The notes under the pieces were generated by a model. It searched no databases, had not been told where the DNA came from, and saw only the letters and a program-made list of their open reading frames with translations. This document shows positions 35,072-48,000 of a stretch of DNA of 64,000 bases, in pieces. Both the position numbers and the translations under genes were made by a program. The stretch's first letter is position 1. Each line of letters starts with the position of its first letter. The stretch comes from Marsupella aquatica (lineage: Eukaryota; Marchantiophyta): assembly GCA_973895155.1 (NCBI GenBank), contig OZ316896.1, forward strand, positions 6,634,001 through 6,698,000. Reading direction: 5' to 3'.

Positions 35072-36885
35072 TTGGAGATGGATGCTTTGGAGAATAAGAA
35101 TCCGACCCCCTTTAAGGAGCATTACAACGATGATATTGGTGAGCGCACGGAGGTAGACACCCTGATGTTGGACCGCCCTGATGGTGGTGCTTTCACCCTG
35201 CCGGTCGAAAGGACTCAAGCTGGAATGCGTATCCCTTCTGAATCAGAGCATAAGATTGCGGATGCTAACCGTTTGGCCAAAGCCGAGGCCTGTATCCCGC
35301 TTCTTTGTCGTATTGCTGATCTTTTAGTCCAAGATTGGCCTTCTAAGCTGCACGCGACCATTGAGTGGTCTCTTGAAGAGGCTGCGGATACTGTCACTGA
35401 GCTCTTCAATTGCACAATGATGTGCTACTTCACTGACAAGACTCCCATGCTGCCTACCTTTAAGTTTTGGGTTAACAAAACCTTTGTGGAAGAAATGCAT
35501 TGGCCGGTTACTCAGGTGAAATTTGTGGGTAAGAATTTCTATCTGGTAAGCTTTAGAAACCCTGAACATCGGGATTTTGCCTTAGCTGGTGCTCCTTGGT
35601 TTCTTGAGCGGATATTTGTCTTCACTTTCCCACGGGACCCCTCGTTTGATATTCACAGTGAATCTTACACGTTGCTCCCGGTCTGGATCGAAATACCCTT
35701 TTGTGCATTGGTTCTAGAACCCTGTAGGAGGAAGCTGGGTGCTTCTCTTGGTGACATTCTTCACTACATTCAGGGTGACAAATTAAGTTCCTACCCCCAT
35801 GACAGAGCTTGCGTGTTGTGGGACACACAACGGGAGGTACCTATGAGTGTTGAAGTTTTGATTAAAGCAGGACTTTCCATTTGGCAACCACTGATTTTCA
35901 AGAATATTCCCTTTCACTGCTTCCGCTGTGGTAAGAAAGGACATCTAGCCCGTGGATGTCAAGAATTTGATGAGATCACAAACGCAGCTGAAATCCACTT
36001 GGCTGATGTTGCCCCTGCTCCTTCTGCTACGAAAATGCCCCTGAGCATGCGGCCCCTGAATTGGTTCAGCCCTCAACTGCCCTCACACCACTTTGTACTA
36101 CCTTGCCTGCTCCAACACCTATTCTGGTTAACTTGCCCGTCTCGAATACTCTTACTACTACATACTCGGTGCCGTCCACTAGTGCTCCACCTGAAGAACT
36201 ACTGTTTGGATGCTCTCTGATTCCAACCAGTGCTGAAACAATGGTTACAGCGAGAGAGTTTGGTGATTCTATTTTCAGCGTGGACGAGCAGGATGCCGCT
36301 GAACTTGTGATTGCGAACAATGAACTTATCCCCGTGGTGATTCAAGAATTGCAAACTGTCTCTCCACCCTTGGTCCCTCTAAATTCAGATTCTATCTCCC
36401 TTGACATCCACGTCCCTACTGAACCAATTGAGCAACAACCTGAGATTTTTGCTCGCACCACTAGAGCGAGCGAATCCGAGGAGATGGCTGAGGCTGATGA
36501 AGAAAGATCAGCTTCCGATCTACCATCGGATATGGAATTGTCCGAATACAAAGGCATAATCTCCCGCACTACGGTGAAGAAGGATCATGCTCGGAAATTG
36601 GCTAAGCATTCCCCCATGGAAGAAAAAAAAATTAAAAAGAAAGCAAGAATCCAGCGATCTTTACATTTTTCTTCTAGTGATAAATTGCAGGACGCTAATG
36701 GTTGGACGACGCCTGAGAGGCGGCATTTGCGTGACCCCAAGAAGAGAACCGGGGACTCACCTATGGAGCACAATAATCAACTTTCTACCTTGGCTTTTCA
36801 ATCTCCTCTGCAGACGGAAAGTCCGCTGATGGGCCCTGTTGCTACGGCCCTGGTGGCTGCTGGCTCCCTCCTTCCCATTGAATGA
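35072..36885 (+). pseudogene. LINE-2 ORF1: DUF4283-like plus CCHC knuckle, frameshifted
   Basis: The first frame (35072 onward) contains KFVGKNFYLVSFRNPEHRDF, WIEIPFCALVLEPCRRKLGA and an intact knuckle CFRCGKKGHLARGC near 35920-35961. A frameshift near 36060 moves the continuation to a second frame ending at 36885, which is Pro/Ser/Thr-rich then charged, with a Lys-rich stretch near 36620-36650. The two frames together match LINE-1 ORF1 in domain order. Confidence 0.8.
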
Positions 36886-36954
36886 GGGGGCCCACACTGT
36901 GTAGTGTTCCGCTGGACTACTAAGTGGCATGGATTGATGCTTGCAACTTAATTA

Positions 36955-39900
36955 ATGGGGACGCTACACTTGGCCTCTTGGAACGTGTGTGGCCTTTGCA
37001 ATCCTGACCGTAAGAACGTGGTGTTCCAATGGGTGTCTTCTCTCCATCCCTCTTTAGATTTACTAGCTCTACAAGAGATCAAAGTGGATGGATTTTGGTT
37101 GGACTGTGCTCTGCGCACTATCCTGCCTTCTTTTCAATATTTTTACTTGCCTCCTAATGATGGAAGGGGTGGTTCCGCTATTCTAGTGAATCCTGTCCTT
37201 AAAGTGACTGCGTCGGGTTTTTTAGATAAGGGTAGAGCGATCTGGGTGCTGATTGAGCATTGCGATGTAAGCTTTGGCCTCCTCTACTTGTATGCCCCTA
37301 ACACCCCAGGTGAAAGACTCATTCTCTAGGATGATCTGCTGAACCTGCTACCACAAGGGAGATGGATCTTCTGCGGGGACTTCAACATGACTGAATGCCG
37401 CAGCAACTTGACTGGGTTGTCACCTCTAATTGAAGGCAGGGAATTGGAGTTTTGGCACTTTCTGAAAACTCGTTTTGATCTCCAAGATGCTATCACCATC
37501 TTGGGTCAGGTTTCTGGCGCCCTTTTTACTTGGAGAAGAATCCGGAATGGTCGGATGATCCAATCGAGGCTGGATTGCTTCTATCTTAGCAAAAAGGGAC
37601 AATGGATGGAGGAGATCACTGGACTAAAACATGATGGCACATCTGCCCTTTCTGATCATGACTCGGTGCTGATGTCCTTTTGCTTGAATTCAGGTCTTTC
37701 TTCTTTGTCCGTTCTAAAGCGGGCTACTTATTTTAAAGCCAACCCTGTTGTACTGCTGAAATTGGAGAATCTAGAATGATTGGCTGCTGCCTGGAAAGGC
37801 CCTCCTGAGGCGTTTCTTACAGATCCTCATAGGAGATTTGCTGCTGCCTATCAGAGGTTTCGACACTGTTACATGGAAACTCAAGCACTGCCTAGGCCTC
37901 GAGAAGAAGAGTTGGCCTTTATGAAAGAGAAACTACGTCTTTTAAAAACTGCTATCTTAGATGGCGATTCTTTGGAATGTATCCAGGATTTTTCCTTCAC
38001 CGACAATTGTGTCAGGGTGCTTGAACTTGAAGAGGCTCAACATAATAGAAGGCTGTCTCAAATTAAGTGGCTGGGACAAGGTGATGAGCCATCCAAGTTT
38101 TACTTCTCTATTGTAAAGGCTAAACGCTTGAGAGAAAGAATGGAATACTTGCTAACGGAGGATAGCATTGAGATCCGGGAGGAAGATCTTATCCTTGCTA
38201 AAGTGCAATGTTTTTGCGAGGAATTGTATGCTCCAATGGAACGGAATGTTGTTGCATATCATAAAATGAGGGAGGTTTGCATGAGACTTTGTGCAAACAC
38301 ACACTTTTCCCCTTTTGTGGCTGAAAATCGGGCGCTGGATGCGCTTCCTTCCATGCGGGAACTTCATGACACTTTGTTGTTGTTGCCTTGTGATAAGGCT
38401 CCTGGGGTTGATGGAATGACTGCAGAGGTTTTGAGAGCCTGTTGGGATTTCCTGAAAGATGATCTTTACGCTATGATCTGTGAATTCTGGCAAACTGGGC
38501 TTTTTTCCTTTGGTCTTAAGGACGGGGTGATTTGCTTTATTCCTAAAAAGACGGACAAGCGTCGATTGAGAGACTGGAGACCACTTACCATGCTGACTAT
38601 TACCTATAAATTAATTGCCAAGTTACTGGCTTGTAGGTTAAAGAAATTGCTACCCCGAATGATCAGCCCTCAATAGACTGGATTTATCCCTGGTCGGCAC
38701 ATTCTAGAGAACATTTTGATTGCATGGTTGATGAATGATTGGCTTCATTTCACTGGTACTCCAACACTATTCTTGATGCTGGACTTAGAAGGCTTTTGAT
38801 CGGGTGGACCATTCCTACATCTGGGAAACAATGCATCTCCTTGGGCTGAGCTCTCACTTCATTTTCTAGTTTGAGCACTTATCAGCGGTGCCTGTTCAAA
38901 AGTTCTGATCAACGGCCTTTGGACTGGGGACATTAACATATCTCGTGGTGTTCGATAGGGTTGCCCTCTGTCCCCTTTGGTTTTTGCCCTATCAACACAG
39001 CCTCCGATGGACTTCTGCCACATTGAAATTGCTGCTAGCAGATTACAGGGAATCCAACTCTCTGCTTTGTTGAGTCCCTGTCTCTGATTCTTTGTAGATG
39101 ATCTTGGTTTATTTATCCCTGCTACCAAAGAGGCTTTCCATCAGGCTAGAAATGCTATCAATTTCTACAAAGAAGCTACCGGTGCCAAGTTGAATCTGGA
39201 AAAATCTACTGTGATCCCTATTGCCCTGGAGGTTATCCCTGCCTGGCTTCAAGGCATTGGTTGTAAAATTAGTGCCCCTGGAGTCTGTGGTGCAACGCTA
39301 CTTAGGAGCTCCTTTTGGCACTGACCTTTTTGAGGCTCAATTACATTGCTTCTGTCTTGATAGTATTGGTTCTCACCTAGCTTCTTGGTCGTCTCATTTT
39401 CTTTCCTTTACAGGCCGTGTTCTGTTAGTTAAACATGTGCTTCAGGCTATTCCAGTGTACCACATGATGTTTCTAAGATCACCTCTTATTCTGACCAGAA
39501 AATTGATAGTATTGAATCGGGTTTTTTTGTGGGGCTCTAATCCGCTTGGTGGGAAGAGGACTCCTTTGGTGGCCTGGGAGAAGATTGCCAGGCCTAAGTT
39601 GGATGGGGGACTTGGTATCAAGGACTTTCAAAGTCACTCTGATGCTCTACTGAGCAAGTGGTTTACTGGTGCTCTCGACTGTCATGAATCGGAGTGGGCT
39701 AGGATCTTTGCAGAGAATCTCAGGCTCACCAGATGGCTCAACTATAAGACGGTGCGACGCTATGCTTACTCAATGACAGACAAACTGTTACTTAGATGTA
39801 CTCCCCGGACCTTTGGCAATCTCAGTTACACTGGACAACTCTGGAAGACTTGGGGGACAGTATGGGATAATTTGATATTCTGCGCGGGTGGGAGCTTCAT

Positions 39901-40900
39901 CCCTGGAAGGTGGAGTGTGGCTGACACTCTCCGTTGCATGCGGGGATTCTTTGACTTATCTGACCATCTGCTAGCTGAGACAATCAAGACTTTCGGTTGC
40001 TTGGGGATCCGTCAAATCTGTGATTTCTGGTCAGTGGCTGAGGTGGGGTGGATCCCTTTGACCAACAGGATTGAACGCCTGAGGAATCTGTCGGCAGAAG
40101 GACGTATTGCCTGCCTTTCATTCATCGATGCCATCAAGAGCACTGTCTATAGTGGCTGCACTATTGAGACCCGGGCTACAGAGTGGAGATGGACCGACCA
40201 GAACCTGAAGCTGAGGCACTTCTGACTTCCTAACCTTCGTGCATATGAGATGATTCGGCCTAAGGGATCGGATTATGACAGGTTGAACCGAATCTGGGGT
40301 AAGACTTACTCTGAATCAGAATGGAGCGACTTATGGAAAACGTTGTGGTCATCTGACCTTTCAACTCATGCAAAAATCTTTCTCTGGCGTATCCCAGCTC
40401 AAGGGCTCTTCTCTGGCTCTAGAGCCGTGAGAATTGGGAAATCTTCTGGCTGCTGTTCTCTCTGCCGTGGAATCTTGGAAACTATTCCTCATATATTTGC
40501 GATTTGTAGACATGCTGCCAGATGCTGGCCCCTTGTTCATAGATGGATGAACGGTCTCCTTTGCAAGCAGGAGCTGGACCTGGTGGGACTGTTACTGTCT
40601 ACTAGGAGAAGAACTCCTCTATTTACACTTCGCTTTTGTGCTCTCTATCAAGTGTTGTGGAATCTCTGGCTGGCAAGAAATATTCAGACATTTGATTTGA
40701 CACGGAAGAGAAGCTTTAACCAAGTTCTGGTTATCTCTGAGACGCTTGACCATCTCACTGCGGTTGCTGCTGCTTCTGGCCCTTCACGGAGGCTACTCCG
40801 TCTTTCTGGTGCTAAAGAACTCCTGGTACACAAACGTCATAGGATTATGAGGATTAGAATTGTAGGTGTTGAGTCACATAGTGATGAGGTATTGGTTTAG
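36955..40900 (+). pseudogene. LINE-2 ORF2: endonuclease, RT, zf-RVT with stops
   Basis: One frame runs from 36955 to 38676 with stops only at 37327-37329 (TAG), 37777-37779 (TGA) and 38674-38676 (TAG, where LINE-1 has Gln). It includes LASWNVCGLCNPDRKNV, LQEIK, FCGDFNMTE, SDHDSVLMS and RT motifs DKAPGVDGMTAEV and FIPKKTDKRRLRDWRPLTML. A one-base change near 38790 breaks the LDFEKAFDR motif. The catalytic box reads FVDD at 39092-39103. 39221-40225 and 40250-40900 carry the thumb and zf-RVT region (CSLCRG...H) in one frame split by a stop at 40223-40225. Not functional as it stands. Confidence 0.83.
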
Positions 40901-41185
40901 TTGGGAGTGATCCATGCTGGACTTCTCTCTCACTGGTGCTGCTGACCGGTACGTATATATTGGGTGTTGTGTGCTCTCCTGATATGTCTCGGGTGAGGCA
41001 CTTGTTTTTGCTACGCTCCTGTTTGCCTTGGACTTGTGGCATTTGGTGGGGTCGAGATTCTTCCTTGTTCCTGCTGACCTCTCTTTGTTTTTACGCCCTT
41101 TGTGGCTCTTTTGCCTTTTGGCCTGCGGGGTCCCCCCATCCGTGGGGTTCACGCGGAATAAATGAATAAATAAAAATAAAAATAG

Positions 41186-41195
41186 GACATCTAAG
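41186..41195 (+). repeat. Right target-site duplication of LINE-2
   Basis: GACATCTAAG, identical to 34119-34128, directly after the A-rich 3' tail. Confidence 0.8.
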
Positions 41196-42625
41196 ATTTT
41201 GGGGAAAAATTTATATAGATAATATATAGATTTAGTCCTAGAAGGTACCTATGTGTGTAGAGAGAGAGATAAGTGTATGTCAAAACACCCATTCAAGGCC
41301 CCAATCAAGGTAGGGCTAATATATGATCCATACGAACCATAGGCTCCACAGTGTAAGGGTAATATTGGGCGATACGCAGACATACACCCTGATCATTCAA
41401 GGCATTATATTCACATACAGAGTTAAACCTGATCACAAATGCAACTGGAGCGTTGGTTGGTCCAATGATGTCACACATGCTATTTGTCTACAGTGTTCAT
41501 CTGACATGTTCAGTTGCCTACATGACAAAAGTAGAGTCCATTTTTGTTGGTGCAGAATCATTTAACTATTGTTTATTGAGTTGATACGGCATGTAAGTAA
41601 TACTTTACATATCCATGACAAGACAAAGCATTGGGTCCACACATCCTTATTGACTTCTCATTTAAATAGTTTTGTATGTTGTGAGTTCCCTGAATAGCGG
41701 ATTGGAGTCCTTATCATACCACAACAGAAGTTTCTGTTAGTCATTAGTACAGTAGCGCTACTTTAATCTATGCTATATTTCTCAGAGCACATTTACATGG
41801 CTTAGATGTAAAATCAATGCGGTACATCAGCACTGTGATTCAAACAGCATGAAGTAGACCATTATCCAGGGTAAAAGTATGGTTGAAATCGGGCCATACT
41901 ACATCCTCAAAGTCGTCATTCAGCCCCCATCCTTGAGGTGAATCATGTGCTTCAACACTGATTCCAGTTACATGTTTCTGCTGCCATTAGCCGCGGCGGC
42001 AAAGGGGAGACATGCATTTATCCTGGGCTAGCATTGATCCAGACTAAAGCTAAGCATATAATGAGTTGAGAAATGGAATCATTGGTGAAGAGCACATACC
42101 TGTGGAGCCCGTGCCATAGTGCTCTGTTCTGTGACTGTTGGTGTAGTAGAAGGAGCGGTGTCACCCTCTCACTGAGCTTTGTGTGTGTTCTCTGACTGAT
42201 TTTGTGCGGTCCCGCCACAGCACTTGACAGAAAGCAGTGTCCCACGAAGTCGAGCAGCATGTGAAGGGGGAATATATTGCCAGACTATGGAGAGGTTGGT
42301 AGCATAATGAGATCAAGAACCAGAGCAGAAGCGGGAGAATAGTGGAGGCAAAAGATCCTCTAGTAGAGACAGAGTGTACAGGTGTGGAGCACAGCATATA
42401 GGCTGGTACTAGGGAGACTAAAAAAGCGCTGCTTTTTAGGGTAGCCGTCAGAATGGTGGCTGTTTGTTAGGTTATGTTGTTGTATACAATAGCTCATTCA
42501 ATACAGTATATGTGTTGTATATCTGGGGTATTACGTATACCATGTATTATATATATTAAAACACAATATATGAATATCATATTCTTTTCTAACATCCTTT
42601 CACCTATGTCCGGTCTATACGAGAC

Positions 42626-42628
<3 letters not shown>
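41196..42628. other. Intergenic DNA, no gene supported
   Basis: Short frames only. A small perfect palindrome AGTAGCGCTACT is at 41753-41764. Nothing else stands out before the AG microsatellite. Confidence 0.5.

Positions 42629-42670
<42 letters not shown>
42629..42670. repeat. (AG)n microsatellite
   Basis: An uninterrupted AG run of 21 units. Confidence 0.97.
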
Positions 42671-42674
<4 letters not shown>

Positions 42675-42719
42675 TTTACTGATCCTAGAAAGATACCTCT
42701 TGTAAATCCAACCTCTAAC

Positions 42720-44200
42720 TTGTGTCACAAGCATTGTTTAGTCTGCCTTCTCACAAAGATCTATCTTAGCAATTCACAAGCATTGTTCAGTCTGCCTTCT
42801 CAACAAAGATCTATCATAGCAATTGATAGAGAACCAAGAAAAGGTTTGGAACATCATTGATGACTCTTTAGGTCTTCCTTTGCTAAACAACTATTTATGT
42901 TAACAATGGATAGAGAACCAAGAAAATGTCCGGAGGATCATTGAGTATTCTTTTAGGTATTTATCTTAGCAATTGATAGAGAACCAAGAAAATGTCACCG
43001 ACGTCATTGAGTATTCTTTAGGTCTTTGTTTTGATAAAGTGTACATTGGTACCATATTGAACAATTTCTTTTGATTACTCTTTTTTTGGCATTTCATATT
43101 TTTTCAATCCCATCTGCTTTTGCTTTCATTGTCCCAGAGCTTACCATTACTACTGAGCAACATTGCACCCTTTTTCTTATTTCCATTTTTATGGTCCACG
43201 ACTAAATAGCAGCATTGTACCGTTTGTTTATGGTTCATTACCCAAAGCAGTATCATTTAAGATGCAGTATCATTTAAGGTGCAGGAGCTTATCATGCATT
43301 ATTCAGCAAGATTAAATAGCAGCATTGTACCGTTTGTTTATGGTTCATTACCATTGAGCAGTATCATTTAAGATGCAGTATCATTTAAGGTGCAGGAGCT
43401 TATCATGCATTATTCAGCAAGATTATGCAGTATGGTGAATGCAAGTAGTCTTCTCCCCTGAATGCAAGTAGTCTTCTCTCCTGAACGTAATAATACTGAA
43501 TAACACCGCACCTTAAATATTATTTAGCAAGATTACATTCAGGGGAGAAGATTACTTGCATTCACCATGTACAAGAATTTTCTCTACCCAAGAAGAATCA
43601 TTTCATGAAGAGACATAAACAATCACTTTGTGAAGAGTCTTTTCTCCTGAACGTACAAGTAGTCTTCTCTCTTGAATGCAAATAGTTTTCTCTCCTGAAC
43701 ATAATAATGTTGAATAACACCAAGTATTCTTTTCCCCTAATGCAATTAATTTTCTCTCCTGAACGTAATAAAATGCTGAATAACACCAAGTAGTTTTCTC
43801 CCCTGAATGCAAGTAATTTTCTCTCCTGAACGTAATAATGCTGAATAACACCAAGTAGTCTTCTCCCCTGAATGCAAGTAGTCTTCTCTCCTGAACATAA
43901 TAATGCTGAATAACACCACACTTTAAATGATATTTAGCAAGACACTTTAAATGTTATTTAGCAAGATTAATAATGCTGAATAACACCGCACTTTAAATGT
44001 TATTTAGCAAGATTAATAATGCTGAATAACACCGCACTTTAAATGTTATTTAGCAAGATTACATTCAGGGGAGAAGACTACTTGTATTCACCATGTACAA
44101 GAATTTTCTCTACCCAAGAAGAATCATTTCATGAAGAGACATAAACAATCACTTTGTGAAGAGTTCATCCTACATCTTACAAGTTTTTGGCAGAGGATGT
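42720..44200. repeat. Block of nested degenerate tandem repeats
   Basis: Several units are intermixed. (1) An ACAAGCATTGTT(T/C)AGTCTGC unit twice near 42727 and 42775. (2) AATTGATAGAGAACCAAGAA three times between 42820 and 42995. (3) A ~110-bp unit beginning TAAATAGCAGCATTGTACCG at 43203 and 43313. (4) Many copies between 43440 and 44080 of GAATGCAAGTAGTCTTCTC and CTGAATAACACC(G/A)(C/A). (5) ATTCACCATGTACAAGAA segments near 43562 and 44089 shared with the LINE relic at 20.9 kb. It is probably a satellite-like expansion seeded by LINE fragments. The short frames on the minus strand reflect the repeat only. Confidence 0.75.
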
Positions 44201-45044
44201 GATACGCAGCGACTTGGTAAACTACGCCAGACAGATTCTTGGATAGTAGAAGCCGTGGAAATTTTGGTGATGGTGCATGTAACAACAAAATTGGGTTACA
44301 CCTACTTTGTCATCACATAAGACTTTGTAATGGAAGAAGTAGCAAATACAAATATATTTACTCCAATGACTCTTCGTCTGATGCTCATCCCACGACCATA
44401 CTGCTTGGTCAGCTGATTAATGTAACCATTGCTATAGGAGATCTCATCCTCAAATCCACTTCAGTAAGGTCCCATTGAACAAAAATGCCACAGAAAGCAG
44501 TGGCAAGAATAATTGCAACCTTTTCCAGAGCTCCATGACATTCTCTGTGAGCCATATCAATCTTAAAATGTGAAGACATGTGATGATATCAAATCAGGTG
44601 CAGGCTCGCCCTTGCCTACAGAACAGGCTAAAGCTAATTGTGGTAGTGTGAGGTAGCTACACTGCCAGTAAATGAAACAATCACTTTATGGGGTACTATG
44701 ACCCACAACCTTCCTCTATAGTAATCTGACTTTGAAGTGACATAAATACTGAAGTTTCCTGCGGAACCCAAGATACTGGATAAGAACGACTGGAAACTGC
44801 AGGCCAACTCGCTAAATGTGCAGCTACTGCAATGGACAAAAATGATACGTCGGCACGTCAGACCTCAGACGCAATGTCTTGTGCGATGAACCCTCGTTGA
44901 AGGAGGGGAGCTCCAAAAAGCGCACTGGAGTTAAAAGGAACAACTACAGACTAGTGTATTCATGCAAACACGGGGAGATTCCTCTTTGCCACAATTTATA
45001 CAAGATGCACCGGTTAGAGTACAAACAAAAGGAGGGCGAGAGAA
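44201..45044. other. 3' flank of the FBL3-like gene
   Basis: No open frame with recognisable content. The 3' UTR of the minus-strand F-box gene must start at 45044 and run leftwards. I could not identify a poly(A) signal with confidence. Confidence 0.45.
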
Positions 45045-48000
45045 CTACAAAGAAGGCTTCTCCATCCACCGAAGTCTGCACCCACGAGCTTCACTTATTT
45101 GCCTCATCTCTGGAGGTATCTGTGTTCGCAAAGCAGTCAACAACTTCACCTTCTTTAAGCTCCCACAGTTGAAAACAGCTTCTTGTATACCCTCTGCCGT
45201 GACCTTGATGAGGTGTAACAACTTCATGTTTTGCATGCAGCTTAGCCTGGCAATGGCCAAGAGGCCGACATCTGTAATCGGGCAGCAAGATAGATTCACC
45301 TGGACATGGCAACCTCAAGTTAACACAACATACTTTGTGAAACCCCAAAAAATGAAGCTGCAGTTCAACAAAGCTACATATACAGGGAACATACAAGCGT
45401 AGAGATGAAGCACAGCACACTACCAAAATAGGCCAAGAATAAGAAGTTATAGCACATTTCACAATTAAACGCACCGTACCTGTCTTAAATTTCGACATCC
45501 TGCAGCTATAGCTGACAATCCTGAATCATCAATAGCAGTACAGCTTTTGACATCGAGCTCCACCAAGCGTCTACACCCAGCACCGACATATGATAAACCC
45601 AATGAAGTTACTAGTTGACATGCCCTTATTTCTAAATGCGTCAGGTGTCGCAGTTGGGATATAGAGAGCAAGCCGGCGTCAGTGATTCTTGAGCAGTACG
45701 ACAGGTTTAGAACTCTCAAACGGGGACAACCGTGGGCAACTGCTGCAGCAGAAGAATCGCCTATTGCAGTAGACCTGTCACCGATGCAACGAACAAGCGA
45801 TTCAGGCCAGCAGTCAAAGGTTTCTGTAAAGCAGTAGAGGAGGCGTTTAGATTCCTCCAGAGATGGGTCAATGTAACGAATCCTGTAAGCTTCATTCTTT
45901 GATGACTCAAAATGAAGTTGGTACAATAATCCCCAACTGGGATAGACTCCTCTCTACCAAGCAAACACACCTGTAAAGGTCTATTTCTCGTAGGTTGGAG
46001 CAACTGGCAGCGATGTAAGCAATACCCTGGTCTGAAATATTTAGACAGATTCCCAACTTTAATGTCCTTAACGCTGTGCATCTAGAGAGCCACTTCAAAC
46101 CTGCACGAACGACGTAAAGGAGAACAGGTCGATCAGTCCGGCTCAGTAAGTTCAAAAGAACATTGCAATTAGGTACAATACAAACACGAAGCATTCGGTG
46201 AGATCGAGGACAGCATGAATCCAAGTCTAAGACAACAACGTATCGAGAAGCGAATCTAAGGCAACAACGTCAACTCCCATTCCGAACGATTACCTTCATC
46301 ATCAAGGTGAGATCGAGGACAGCATGAATCCAAGTCTAAGAAAACAACGTATCGAGAAGAGAATCTAAGACAACAACGTCAACTCCCATTCCGAACGCTT
46401 ACCTTCATCATCAATGCTTCTACAATCCGTAAGGTCCAAAGCTTCCAAACGTGTGCATCCACTTCCTAAGTAGGAAAGTCCCAAGTGCGTAATCAGCCCA
46501 CAAGATTCCATCTTAAGACTAAGAAGCCCTCGGCACGATTTTGCAATCGAGGTCAATGTTAAGTCTGTCAGCTCTCGACAACAGGTTAGATCAATTTCAT
46601 CCAAACCGCGGCATCCCTCCACAACTGCCTGAATTCGCTCATCTGTGACTCCAGAGCACTTACTGACGCTAAATACTTTGAGCGACTTGCAACCTTTGCC
46701 AATAAATGCTAGTTCGGTGCCTTCAATGTGACACCCATCCAGCCTGATGACCTGCAGGGAGTCGAACTTCTCCAGACTAGCGAGTAAGCCATTTGTAATC
46801 TGTGAGACAAACATAATTTGACACAAGTCTAGTCAAATTACTCCACAACCAGATCCAAGTAGTGGAAACAGGTACATTAAGGCAGAGCCATGAGACTGAC
46901 AATCACTCCAAGTTAAACATCAACTCCTCGACAACCATTGTCGTGGCTTGGAAGCAAAGCACGCATTGCCGTGAATTACTTCGGAAAACATAAGTCTTAC
47001 CGGTAAGCAATACGAGAGAGTAAGCTGCTGCAGGGATACCCGGCCACTTGCCAAAGCTCGAATGCCCTGCCCACTTACATTGTGGCATCGAGCTACATCG
47101 AGCACCTATAGTGATTTAAACGACTCGCAAGGTTAGCACCCTTGTAACCCAACTAGCCACAAGGTGGTTGAGTCCTAGTCATGAGGAGGATCGACATCAT
47201 GAAGACAAGAACACCAACAAAGTTCAGTAAGCATCTCAGAGAGACTCCGCAGATACAGAAGTCGCCTATGACACACCTCTCTCAAGGGTTCGGAGTGACC
47301 GAAGGTATGAGAAGTCAAAGAACGTACTCCGAAATAGATGAACAACTAGGGAAGGAAATGACAGCCCTCAAGGAAACACACAGATTTCATTCCATTGTTT
47401 CCACGGAAGAAATAAGAAAGGTCACTCACGTACAATACAGGCAAAGTACACAGAGCAGAAAGTACTCTTACCCGCAAGGAGGCCCGGCATTTCTTCAGAC
47501 ATTCTAGGCAAGCATCATCGACGCTGTTACATGCCACCAGAAGAAGATTCTTCAGAGATTCAAGTTCGGTTATGGATTCGAGGCCTTTCGCCGTAACCTG
47601 TAGATATTCAGAATTGGACAGATCTCATCAGCACTCAAACTCCATATCTCTTACAGAGACATCACCTAGCTCCCTCTCCGCGCTGGAAGCTATCAAAAGA
47701 TATTCATCGCCAAAGCTATCACTTTCCGGACTTCGAGTTTTGTTTAGGACAAATCGACATGGAACTCAGATCTGATGAAGGACTAGCATGCCAGATCAAT
47801 CGTAGAGAGGAAACGAGACCCTCATACCTCCGTGTAAGACAAGTCCACAGTTTCGAGCTGCGTGCAATTCATCGAGAGTAAAGAGATACCCATATCAGTG
47901 ACTCCTAGACACCATCTCAAGCTCAGATGGCGGAGGGCTTTGCAGCCAGCAGCAATGGCTCCCAAACCGGCGTCGGTAATATTCCGACAATTCTCTAGCT

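Larger units (their letters stand above)
34129..41185 (+). mobile_element. LINE-2: full-length non-LTR retrotransposon, about 7.06 kb
   Basis: Bracketed by a 10-bp duplication and ending in ATCCGTGGGGTTCACGCGGA, then an AATAAA/TAAAAATA-type tail. ORF1 and ORF2 follow the same plan as LINE-1, and the shared 3' CCGTGGGGTT(T)CACG end places both in one family. It carries several stops and at least two frameshifts. Confidence 0.88.

Noticed and set aside
43598-43921. Minus-strand frames of 83-107 codons with repeating GEK(T/N)(T/Y) peptides
   Set aside because: They are translations of the tandem repeat block; no start context, no domain.
42720-44200. CRISPR-like array
   Set aside because: Units vary in length and sequence, there are no uniform spacers, and the genome is eukaryotic.
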